Positions 16,089 through 22,801 of a DNA stretch of 22,801 nucleotides are shown here, piece after piece. The DNA comes from Candidatus Poseidoniales archaeon. GTDB lineage: Archaea; Thermoplasmatota; Poseidoniia; Poseidoniales; Poseidoniaceae. The stretch spans positions 1 through 22,801 of the forward strand of contig QXYA01000170.1 of the NCBI GenBank assembly GCA_009887135.1, written 5' to 3'. Both the position numbers and the translations under genes were made by a program. Position 1 is the stretch's first letter. Each line of letters starts with the position of its first letter. The notes under the pieces were generated by a model. That model made no database searches. It worked only from the letters and a program-made list of their open reading frames with translations, and was not told the origin of the DNA.

Positions 16089-17080
16089 CACATCTCACCT
16101 CCATCGTAATTGTTTGCGGAACTGGAATCACTCTTCTTGATTCCAGAATCGAACGTGCAGTCACTGCCTGCTCGAGCTACGACCATCACTTCACCAGTCA
16201 TGATCGAATGCTGCATTCCACAGTATTCAGCACAGCGAATTGGGAACGTACCTGCATCATCTGGCATGAATCCGAGCGTAGTCCCTGCTTCCAAACCCGG
16301 CACGAAGTCTTCTTTCATTGCCCATTCAGGAACCCAAAAAGCGTGCTGTACACCGACGTTTCGTGTGTCTGATGCATCAACTGGCTTCGAGTGCATGTTG
16401 GCTATGATGACCTCGTCACAAGGGATGATCATCGGGTTTGATGGCGTAATCAATTTGTGTCCGATAGGGATGTGTTCCCATGTGTGAAGGAGTACGCCGT
16501 CAGCGTCGTAGACTTTGACGTGGTTATGTTGATACGGACTGTATTCTGTATTCGGCAACCCCTTTGCATCTGTACCGTTGAAGAAGAGTTCACTCTCAAT
16601 GGCTCCAAGTTTTATTTCAATTGAAGAAGCGGCTGGATTTCCATCGGCAGTGACTTGCATTGTTTTTGATTCAACATCCCAAACAACCTCAATTCCAGTA
16701 TCTGTATCTTCCCAAGTGAGCGACTCTTCGTAGACGAATTCGAAATACCATTGGTATGCATTGACTGTGATGTCAAATGTTTTCTCATCGGTATCGTCAT
16801 AGTTCCAAACTGCAGCGTTTGAACCGAGTGCCATGACTGTCAGCCAAACAACAAGGAATGTCGGAACGATGTAAAACATCAGTTCTAGAGTCGTATTATG
16901 CCGGTCGACAGGGAATGCCCCAACTTCGATATGATCGATGTTCGTTGTATCTGGTTCAACACCATCGCGATATCTCAAAATTGCCGTAAACAGCCAACCG
17001 AATGTGAATATGGCGACAAGAATCGACCAGAACATGAATTTGTCATAAAGTACGTAGAAAACGGTATCTTCCGCTGGCAT
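16088..17080 (-). CDS. coxB: Cytochrome c oxidase subunit II (CuA)
   Basis: Accepts electrons from cytochrome c or a copper protein through the binuclear CuA centre and passes them to subunit I. At 330 residues it has two N-terminal helices (about 13-36 and 64-88), the aromatic electron-entry patch NAYQWYFEF (107-115), and a complete CuA site: His246 (VQHAFWVPEW), then Cys283, Glu285, Cys287, His291 and Met294 in RCAEYCGMQHSIM. No c-type haem motif follows, so the electron donor is probably separate. About 100 residues (118-215) between the aromatic patch and the CuA fold are longer than typical. ATG 17080 is the first gene of the cox operon; the stop overlaps the subunit I start by one base. 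The C-terminus is Ser/Asp-rich. Confidence 0.97.
   Translation of the reverse strand: MPAEDTVFYVLYDKFMFWSILVAIFTFGWLFTAILRYRDGVEPDTTNIDHIEVGAFPVDRHNTTLELMFYIVPTFLVVWLTVMALGSNAAVWNYDDTDEKTFDITVNAYQWYFEFVYEESLTWEDTDTGIEVVWDVESKTMQVTADGNPAASSIEIKLGAIESELFFNGTDAKGLPNTEYSPYQHNHVKVYDADGVLLHTWEHIPIGHKLITPSNPMIIPCDEVIIANMHSKPVDASDTRNVGVQHAFWVPEWAMKEDFVPGLEAGTTLGFMPDDAGTFPIRCAEYCGMQHSIMTGEVMVVARAGSDCTFDSGIKKSDSSSANNYDGGEM
16095..16102 (-). promoter_or_regulatory. Ribosome-binding site of subunit I
   Basis: GGAGGTGA on the minus strand, 6 bases before ATG 16088, inside the end of the subunit II gene. It supports ATG 16088 over the GTG one codon upstream. Confidence 0.7.
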
Positions 17081-17112
17081 GGCTGCACCCTGATTAAAGG
17101 GGCGAGAGGGCC

Positions 17113-17122
17113 TACTTTAAGC
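17113..17122 (-). promoter_or_regulatory. Candidate TATA box of the cox operon
   Basis: GCTTAAAGTA on the minus strand, about 33-42 bases before ATG 17080, a spacing that would give a short leader. It is a modest match to the archaeal box A. It lies in the 192-base divergent spacer that must hold promoters for both the cox operon and the TOPRIM gene. Confidence 0.3.
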
Positions 17123-17170
17123 GTTGGCGTAAAGCAGACACTAGATTGAAATTCTTTCGTCCCGTTTTCT

Positions 17171-17180
17171 TTCATATGAA
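17171..17180. promoter_or_regulatory. Perfect 10-bp palindrome in the divergent spacer
   Basis: TTCATATGAA reads the same on both strands and lies between the cox operon and the TOPRIM gene, about 90 bases from each start. It could be a dimeric regulator site or the promoter of the TOPRIM gene, but a palindrome of this size also arises by chance. Confidence 0.2.
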
Positions 17181-17272
17181 CGTATGTTCTCCACCTTTGA
17201 AACAATGCGTTTGTTGAAAAACCTAAACCACTCACAAGACATGAGGCCAGTAGGCGTTTGGGGGTTGTGGAG

Positions 17273-17737
17273 ATGAATAATTCACCAAACACCATTGAAC
17301 GATTCGAGAAGGCTGGAAAAGCTCTCGGAGTGGCACGCCAACGTAATTGCGATGAAGGTTTTGCCATCATTATCGAAGGCCCTCGAGACAAAATAGCGTT
17401 GAAACGTCTCGGATTTACGGGACCGCTTGAAGTCGTCAACAGAGGCTGGGGCATGGACCGTTTCATCGCCTATCTGTATGAAACATACGGGACTCGGACT
17501 GAAGATCGAAAAGCTACGATGACACTGCTCATGGATTGGGACCGGACAGGTGGAAGACTGCAAGCAAATCTACGCCGGCGTCTCGAATCATTTGATGTTC
17601 AAATCGATGAGGAATTACGTCGTGTGCTGATGAAGACACTCAAGCCAGAAACACGTGTTGTCGAGAGCCTTGGCGGCCTAGCAGGCGCTCTCATGCCGCA
17701 CATGGGTGTGGACGCACCACTTACATCGGATTCATAG
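17273..17737 (+). CDS. Small TOPRIM-domain protein
   Basis: A 154-residue cytosolic protein with a TOPRIM fold signature: the catalytic Glu in IIIEGPRDKIAL (Glu35) and the Asp-x-Asp motif LLMDWDRTGG (Asp88 and Asp90). These acidic residues bind metal in topoisomerases, primases, RNase M5 and OLD nucleases. The small size and lone domain match stand-alone archaeal TOPRIM proteins whose role in RNA or DNA processing is poorly known. ATG 17273 (MNNSPN) is preferred; GTG 17267 and TTG 17258 are in frame just upstream and cannot be excluded, as GGAG-like bases lie very close. The NERD protein follows after 46 bases on the same strand. The spacer before the gene contains the 10-bp palindrome TTCATATGAA. 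Confidence 0.82.
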   Translation: MNNSPNTIERFEKAGKALGVARQRNCDEGFAIIIEGPRDKIALKRLGFTGPLEVVNRGWGMDRFIAYLYETYGTRTEDRKATMTLLMDWDRTGGRLQANLRRRLESFDVQIDEELRRVLMKTLKPETRVVESLGGLAGALMPHMGVDAPLTSDS

Positions 17738-17783
17738 AATTCAAGGTTGAAGTTCAAATACTCTGCAATAGAAACGGATTATC

Positions 17784-19004
17784 ATGGGGCTTCTGAAGAA
17801 TTATCGATGGCTCAAGGCCCGCCCTCTCAAGGCGTATCCGAAACCAGATTTTGCTAAACTTGCTGGCACAAAATCTGAACTCGACCTTCTCGAGTATGTT
17901 CGAAAAATCGACGGTGTTGTCGATGTGTTCCATTCAGCACGGATTAACCAAATCATTGAAGGAAGAAGTCGTAGGGAAGCAGATCTTATCGTTCTCATGA
18001 ATGACAGAATCGTCTTTATTGAAGTTAAGAACTACAAAGGTGATATCACAATGCAAGAACATGTTCTGTATCAAAACGGCCAGTCAAGAGGCTGGACATT
18101 TGCAAAACTCGAGGAAGCAGTAGGACGCTTCCGCGAAATCGCCAGAGAAGTAGGAATCATTCTGGAAAGTGATGTTATCGAGACCGTTTTGGCCTGTGTT
18201 GGAAACGGGGTCGTCAAAGAATCCGTCCAACCCAAAGCAATAACAGGTTCTTTTGTCGCTGATTCAAAGGCGTCGGTCAAAGAGATTCTCTGCCAACCAC
18301 GTGAACACTTCGATGAATTTGATGAAGAGACGGTTAAGGCCCTGAACACTCTTCTCTCCATGTTTGGTACATGGGACAGTATTCAATTTCCGAATGAAGC
18401 AAGACACGATGGCGATCTTACATCGCCCCGAACAATTCGAGAATGGAGGAAAAAATATTGCGAATTACGCATCATCAACGCACGTGGTTGGTGGTCAACG
18501 CTGTTCAAAGGACCGCAATTCACTGGAGAACTTATTCCACGTCAAGGCGATCGTATCGAAGTTATCGATTTGGATTATGAAGAACTAGTCGGCCTGTATA
18601 ATCCGCATGAAATGAGTGATGAAGAGCATCCTTACGAGGGTCTTGCTTCCATTACGTTTGGATATACTGAACTTCAAGATTGGTCAAAAGTCCAATTGAT
18701 TACCAAACAGAAAGCGAAAGCCAGTGAAGCCAATGAAGCTGCTGAAACATCTGCACCTCAAGAAGGCGATATCGTACCTCAAGCAAGAGTTATCAATCAT
18801 CTAACTGGTGAAAACGAAGGCATTGTCTTTCGTTTGAATAAGAAGATTACAGGCGTTTACTGGCGCAATAAGATGACAGAACTGGAATGGGAACTGAAGG
18901 ATGCAACGATGGCTGTCAACTCTGCACACGATATTGAAATCACATCGAGTCGATACATTAAGAGCAAAAAACGATGGCAAATTCAAGTCAAGACCATTGA
19001 ATAA
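17784..19004 (+). CDS. NERD (nuclease-related) domain protein
   Basis: A 406-residue soluble protein. The N-terminal region carries a PD-(D/E)XK-like nuclease core of the NERD family: GTKSELDLLEYV (28-39, Glu32), READLIVLMNDRIVFIEVKNYKGD (split as Asp67, then Glu80-Val-Lys82). These are the residues expected for metal-dependent nucleic-acid cleavage. The part after about 210 is not recognised; it includes a basic, Trp-containing region and a C-terminal strand-rich segment. There is no helicase or kinase domain of the sort often joined to NERD. ATG 17784 opens the frame 46 bases after the TOPRIM gene, so the two may be co-transcribed. It ends 7 bases before the convergent Lrp stop. Substrate and biological role are unknown; activity is inferred only from the residues. 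Confidence 0.82.
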   Translation: MGLLKNYRWLKARPLKAYPKPDFAKLAGTKSELDLLEYVRKIDGVVDVFHSARINQIIEGRSRREADLIVLMNDRIVFIEVKNYKGDITMQEHVLYQNGQSRGWTFAKLEEAVGRFREIAREVGIILESDVIETVLACVGNGVVKESVQPKAITGSFVADSKASVKEILCQPREHFDEFDEETVKALNTLLSMFGTWDSIQFPNEARHDGDLTSPRTIREWRKKYCELRIINARGWWSTLFKGPQFTGELIPRQGDRIEVIDLDYEELVGLYNPHEMSDEEHPYEGLASITFGYTELQDWSKVQLITKQKAKASEANEAAETSAPQEGDIVPQARVINHLTGENEGIVFRLNKKITGVYWRNKMTELEWELKDATMAVNSAHDIEITSSRYIKSKKRWQIQVKTIE

Positions 19005-19011
19005 ATGGTTC

Positions 19012-19467
19012 TTAGACAACAGGTGGTATGACTCTACCATCCTCTTTGACAGTGTTCAGAACAACTTGGGTAAAGGAACGCTGTACGCCTTTTAGAGTGA
19101 ATACAGTCTTGGTCAAATCATCTAAATCCTTTCTGCTTTTGACGCGGGCAAGGACCATTGAATCGTAATCGCCCGTTACGTCGTATACTGCAAAGACTCG
19201 AGGATCTGCAGCAATGTTTTGTTGAACATTGATCATCGAACCTTTTTCGATACGTAGTCCAGTGATGACCGTCATGGTCCAACCAATGCTTTCAGGTTCT
19301 AAGAGGACCGTATAGCCCTTGATGACTCCGAGTTCTTCCAGTCTGCGCAGTCGATTGGTAATGGTCCCTTGTGCTACGCCAATACGTTGAGCAAGACCTC
19401 GTTGACTGATGCGTGCATCTTCAAGCAGAACGGCAAGAAGTCGTCGGTCGGTATCATCAAGTTGCAT
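19012..19467 (-). CDS. Lrp/AsnC family transcriptional regulator
   Basis: A 151-residue DNA-binding regulator. The N-terminal winged helix-turn-helix is LDDTDRRLLAVLLEDARIS followed by the recognition region GVAQGTITNRLRRLEELGVI (about 30-49). The C-terminal RAM ligand-sensing domain has VYDVTGDYDSMVLARVKS (about 94-111). Such proteins form dimers or octamers and respond to amino acids or other small molecules. ATG 19467 gives the family length. The gene lies 12 bases downstream of the secreted membrane-protein gene on the same strand, in line with an operon including the RNA methyltransferase. No Shine-Dalgarno is seen. Its targets cannot be told from the window. Confidence 0.95.
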   Translation of the reverse strand: MQLDDTDRRLLAVLLEDARISQRGLAQRIGVAQGTITNRLRRLEELGVIKGYTVLLEPESIGWTMTVITGLRIEKGSMINVQQNIAADPRVFAVYDVTGDYDSMVLARVKSRKDLDDLTKTVFTLKGVQRSFTQVVLNTVKEDGRVIPPVV

Positions 19468-19479
19468 AGATGGCCGTTA

Positions 19480-20616
19480 TCAGGCTTCATCTTCAACGCT
19501 TCGTTCCTCGTCTTTGCGACCAGGTAAGCGAATGTTTTGGGTCCATCCACCAAGACCTTCAACGTCCATTTTCAGTAGAATGAGGAGTCCTTGTGGATGC
19601 CACTTCTTGAGACGTACCTCGAATGTGGACGCTTCACCAGGCTCAATCTTACTTCGCTTAGCCCCTCCACGCATACTCCAAGGGGCGATTGCTTCACAGC
19701 CTTCAGTGGTAATCAATTTCTTCTTTGCAAGGATTTCAACAAGAACAACAGGTTCCGCCGAATCCTTCCACAATGCTCGAATCTCTGGCAATCCATGTTC
19801 TTGATTGAGGGATCCTCGAATGACAGAACCGATGATGAAGGCAGCAACAATAATCATTGCAAGCGGTGGCAAGTGGTCGAGAACTGTGAGTTCTTCAGTA
19901 GAGGTTGGAACCGTTGATTCGTACATGGCAATAACGCCAGGTTGGCCTGTAGCATTTTCTTCTGCTCCGAGAACGACAAAGACAACACGCCATCCATGTG
20001 CTTCTTCTGAAAGGTCAACGCCTGCAGCAAAGAGGTGTTCATATGAGACTTCAACATCAACAGAAGATGTGTTGTTTGCTGTGGTAAAGAAGCCGACATC
20101 AGATGTCATGTCTCGAACCAAAAATGAAAGTTCCCGCCCATGCTGATCTGTTGCATCGGTTTCAATGAAGAGAATCTGCATGAGTGCATCATCTCGAAGT
20201 TCAACCAGTGGTGTAAAGGTCATGTTTGCAACGAAGTAGTATTGCTCTTCATAATCTGAACGAACCGATAATGTTCCCGTCAAATCGACGATGTGTTGAC
20301 GCGTATCTTCGCCATTTCCGTTGATGAGTGAAGCGGTATCATCAATTTCGATACCATTGGTTCCAGCCCGTAAATTCGCATCATCATCGGGCCAGTCAGA
20401 ACCGGTTGTATCGCTATGTCTCCACCAGTTGACAACAACATCGCCATCATTGGTTGCATTGCATTCTTCACATTGCATTAGTTGGTCAGGAAAGTGTTCA
20501 ACGTAGCGATGCTCAACATCAGTATGTTCTCCAAGTTCCCACTCTAAATGCAGACTTGTTGATGCAGAAGCAAGTGGTAGGAGGAGAACAAGAGCAGCCA
20601 GAAGCCAACGTTTCAT
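19480..20616 (-). CDS. Secreted single-span membrane protein, unknown function
   Basis: A 378-residue protein with a signal peptide (1-18, ending ASA), a predicted extracytoplasmic domain (19-248) that is acidic and has a CEEC pair (Cys49 and Cys52), a transmembrane helix at about 250-267, and a basic cytoplasmic tail of about 110 residues. The outer domain contains aromatic and strand-like stretches compatible with a beta-sandwich. No family is recognised. ATG 20616 overlaps the upstream methyltransferase stop by 4 bases (ATGA), showing tight coupling. The same plan, a secreted domain, one helix and a charged tail, is seen in the lipoprotein-like gene in this window, though the two are not clearly related in sequence. 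Confidence 0.82.
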   Translation of the reverse strand: MKRWLLAALVLLLPLASASTSLHLEWELGEHTDVEHRYVEHFPDQLMQCEECNATNDGDVVVNWWRHSDTTGSDWPDDDANLRAGTNGIEIDDTASLINGNGEDTRQHIVDLTGTLSVRSDYEEQYYFVANMTFTPLVELRDDALMQILFIETDATDQHGRELSFLVRDMTSDVGFFTTANNTSSVDVEVSYEHLFAAGVDLSEEAHGWRVVFVVLGAEENATGQPGVIAMYESTVPTSTEELTVLDHLPPLAMIIVAAFIIGSVIRGSLNQEHGLPEIRALWKDSAEPVVLVEILAKKKLITTEGCEAIAPWSMRGGAKRSKIEPGEASTFEVRLKKWHPQGLLILLKMDVEGLGGWTQNIRLPGRKDEERSVEDEA

Positions 20617-22328
20617 TCCTCTTCCTCCATTCCTAAGCGAATCTGAAGTAGTCGTCGTTCTGCCTTATCGAGCATTAAGGTAATTCGAGTGCCACACCAT
20701 GCACTGATGATCAAATCTCCAGTAGAGTGTTTGACACGAACGAGCAATGCTCCAGAGGATAACTCGATATCATAGGCTTCAGCAAATTCTTCTCGTTGCG
20801 GAGCTTCATCTCGTAACAATCGTTGCAACATGACTTCATCGATGATGAGGATCTCATCGGAAAGATGTGGATAGATCAAGGGTATTGATTCTTGACGCGC
20901 TCGCCAGCGACCGCCTTTGACAACAAATGCAGGTAATCCGACATGGAGAACTTGTAATGGATGGAACGTTCCACTCGGCCAACGGTTTCCCCGCTTATTT
21001 GGTGTCTCTTTAGACCAAATACGATCATAGACAATTTGAGGTGCGATGGCCATTCGCTTTCCTCTTCTCCACCAAGAGTAGTCGGTTTGATTCAATTGAC
21101 ATTGTTCGAGAACTTCTTGAATTTCTTCTTCACTTGCTTGGAGAACAGTATGGCGGTTGTTTGGAGGTGCTTCCAATTGACGAGGTTCCCAACCGCTCTC
21201 CGCTTTTCGATCTGCTAACTTGTCGACAAAGGTTCGAGCAACGCCTTGAGGGGTTGCTTCTTCTCTGTGATGAAGCATAGCGACAAAGAAACCACCCGTG
21301 TTGTTATCGGCTGGGTAGAGGCGACGGCAATACGGTAAGACATCGAGAATCTCTTGTTCGCTTGGAGGATCATAGTGTGGTTTGTAGAATGGAACAGAGG
21401 TTCGATCTTCGGCTATGTTTCCTTCTTCATCGATCTGTTCCCAGTGCGTTAATCCACGGTGCCATGTCAAACCTTCGACCTTTGAATCATCGATATCAAC
21501 CAGTTCGAGCCAAGGGCATTGTCGAAGTAATTCGGCGACGACTGCCTCGTTTTCAGTCGGATCGAGTGAACATGTAGAGTAGACCATATTGCCTCCTGGC
21601 CTTAGAAGTTGAGCACCTCGCTTTGAGATATCAACTTGCAATTGGAACATGGTACGTCCACCGCGTGGAGACCAACTCCACCAGACGTCTTTGTTCTTAC
21701 GCGCAGTTGCACTTCCAGTGCAAGGAACGTCTGCAACGATGGCATCGAAGCCAGGTTCAGGGATTCTTCCGATATGTCGTCCATCGTGTTGGCTGACAAT
21801 GACGTTGCCTAGAGACAGTCGTCCTCGATTGCTTGCAAGCATATTGACGCGACCTGAAATCGGTTCGTTCGCGACAACAACACCTGTTGGAGCCATTCGT
21901 TCAGCAGCATGTGTTGCCTTTGATCCAGGTGCTGCACAGAGATCGAGTAAGAGTGTATTTGGTTGAGGGTCGAGGACAAGGATTGGAAGCATACTGGCTG
22001 CTTCTTGGCGTGTTATCCGCCCTGTATCGTGAAGAAGAGCAAGTAGTTCCCGAGTTCCATCTCTTGCTGCTTGCCCCCGAGCAAATGGCATCTCATATGC
22101 TTCATTCCCATGGGACCAAGCAATCGGTTTACCACCCATTTCAATAAGTTTTTCTCGGGTCCAATCTTTGTCATGATGATGCATTGAAAGACGCAGTGTT
22201 TCAGGTAAAGGTGTGGTAGCAACATCAATCCAATCCTGCCTTGAAATTCCAAGGGACTGAGCAAATCCAGTCAGGGGCGCAATCTCTGCTTGTTCGAGCA
22301 AGCTGGTCTCACTTTCTCTCGCCCCCAT
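20613..22328 (-). CDS. Trm4/NSUN2-like RNA cytosine-C5 methyltransferase
   Basis: Predicted SAM-dependent enzyme making 5-methylcytosine in tRNA. Residues 129-137 hold the SAM motif DLCAAPGSK. Motif IV is DVPCTGSATARKNKDVW with Cys203; motif VI is VYSTCSLDPTENE with the nucleophile Cys253. The RKNKDVWWSW wording, the NNTGGFFVAML segment and a C-terminal region with AWCGTRITLMLDKAERRLLQIRL recall eukaryotic NSUN2/Trm4 more than bacterial RsmB. The N-terminal part holds the RNA-binding region before the SAM domain. ATG 22328 (MGARES, 571 aa) is preferred; the longer frame from ATG 22427 has an atypical N-terminus and would overlap the divergent gene starting at 22391. The stop overlaps the next gene by 4 bases. 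Family is certain; substrate position is inferred. Confidence 0.92.
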   Translation of the reverse strand: MGARESETSLLEQAEIAPLTGFAQSLGISRQDWIDVATTPLPETLRLSMHHHDKDWTREKLIEMGGKPIAWSHGNEAYEMPFARGQAARDGTRELLALLHDTGRITRQEAASMLPILVLDPQPNTLLLDLCAAPGSKATHAAERMAPTGVVVANEPISGRVNMLASNRGRLSLGNVIVSQHDGRHIGRIPEPGFDAIVADVPCTGSATARKNKDVWWSWSPRGGRTMFQLQVDISKRGAQLLRPGGNMVYSTCSLDPTENEAVVAELLRQCPWLELVDIDDSKVEGLTWHRGLTHWEQIDEEGNIAEDRTSVPFYKPHYDPPSEQEILDVLPYCRRLYPADNNTGGFFVAMLHHREEATPQGVARTFVDKLADRKAESGWEPRQLEAPPNNRHTVLQASEEEIQEVLEQCQLNQTDYSWWRRGKRMAIAPQIVYDRIWSKETPNKRGNRWPSGTFHPLQVLHVGLPAFVVKGGRWRARQESIPLIYPHLSDEILIIDEVMLQRLLRDEAPQREEFAEAYDIELSSGALLVRVKHSTGDLIISAWCGTRITLMLDKAERRLLQIRLGMEEEE

Positions 22329-22390
22329 GTCCCGCCCTACAGTCTCGCCCCTTTTTGCATTGCGAACGCCGTTAGCATCATATCGCGTTG

Positions 22391-22801
22391 ATGTCTGGTC
22401 GGGACATGCTCGGTGACGAAATGCCATGGTTGGTGCCGTTGTTTTTCGGCTCCATTGCTATCTGGTTGTTTCCAAAAGTGATTGAATCCTTTGCAAAAGA
22501 CCGCAGTGAACGACTGTTAATGGCTTTGCGATGGTTGCCCTTTACCCTTCTCGCCGTGATTCTTTCTTTGCGTATGTCGTCCATACTCGGCCATGATACG
22601 GACCATCTGGAAGTTGTCTCTTATCTTCAGGCGGATTCTTCGCTGACAGATCGCCTTCACATTCTCTTCGCAGGAGATGGCATTGTAGAATGGATGCTTC
22701 TTCCATTGACCTATCTGTTTGCATGGAATGGTCAAGGTATGAAAGGAACATGGAAGGATGAACACATGCAGAAATTCAAGCGAACAGTAGCCCTTATGCT
22801 A
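22391..22801 (+). CDS. N-terminal part of an unknown membrane protein (3' end outside the window)
   Basis: The frame is open from ATG 22391 (MSGRDMLGDEMPW) to the right edge, 137 codons without a stop. Three hydrophobic segments are visible at about 12-30, 43-62 and 100-112, with a polar loop between the second and third (HDTDHLEVVSYLQ...). The distribution suggests an integral membrane enzyme or transporter, possibly of the PAP2/inositolphosphotransferase kind, but no motif of that family falls in the visible part. In-frame ATGs at 22406 and 22421 are alternative starts. It is divergent from the RNA methyltransferase, with 62 bases between the preferred starts. Confidence 0.75.
   Translation, partial: MSGRDMLGDEMPWLVPLFFGSIAIWLFPKVIESFAKDRSERLLMALRWLPFTLLAVILSLRMSSILGHDTDHLEVVSYLQADSSLTDRLHILFAGDGIVEWMLLPLTYLFAWNGQGMKGTWKDEHMQKFKRTVALML

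Noticed and set aside
22329..22427. Longer N-terminus of the RNA methyltransferase from ATG 22427
   Set aside because: The extra 33 residues are atypical for the family and would overlap the divergent membrane-protein gene starting at 22391.

Overview
The window looks like chromosomal DNA of an aerobic, heterotrophic marine archaeon, most likely Marine Group II (Candidatus Poseidoniales) or a close relative. Reasons: tRNA genes without an encoded CCA, an Lrp/AsnC-type regulator, acidic secreted and membrane proteins with single anchors, a mix of Shine-Dalgarno and apparently leaderless starts, and an A-type haem-copper oxidase cluster next to bacterial-like genes (bifunctional RibD, ATP-dependent PEP carboxykinase). 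The taxonomic call is inference from gene content; no rRNA is present. Genes are tightly packed, no stretch over 300 bases lacks a gene, and no insertion sequence, CRISPR array, rRNA or phage module is visible.

Region 1 (1-6520): the end of an unknown gene converges on a giant minus-strand membrane protein of about 1,267 residues and roughly 35-38 predicted helices. Divergent from it are pckA (ATP-type PEP carboxykinase), a small DUF4190-like membrane protein and tRNA-Arg(UCG). Region 2 (6520-10361): bifunctional ribD (minus) is divergent from a diacylglycerol/YegS-type lipid kinase (plus). The kinase converges on a lipoprotein-like, single-span membrane protein with a long low-complexity tail, which sits just downstream of tRNA-Ser(UGA).

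Region 3 (10408-17080, minus strand) is the centrepiece: a cytochrome c oxidase operon in the order subunit II, I, III, IV, Sco, with overlapping or nearly abutting genes. The catalytic residues are those of an A-type proton-pumping oxidase, but four of the five proteins are elaborated. Subunit I carries an N-terminal secreted domain with a CSCH motif plus an extra helix. Subunit II has an inserted segment before the CuA site. Subunit III has two extra N-terminal helices flanking histidine-rich loops. The Sco-like copper chaperone contains two DUF4430-like domains and a Cys-rich segment between two alternative Sco-type histidine motifs.

Region 4 (17273-19004, plus): a small TOPRIM-domain protein followed by a NERD (nuclease-related) protein. 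Region 5 (19012-22328, minus): an apparent operon of a Trm4/NSUN2-like RNA m5C methyltransferase, a secreted single-span membrane protein and an Lrp/AsnC regulator. A divergent, unfinished membrane-protein gene runs off the right edge (22391 onward).

Together the genes suggest respiration on O2, gluconeogenesis, flavin synthesis, lipid modification and RNA modification: mostly core functions, with the novelty in domain architecture rather than in a mobile or defence island.
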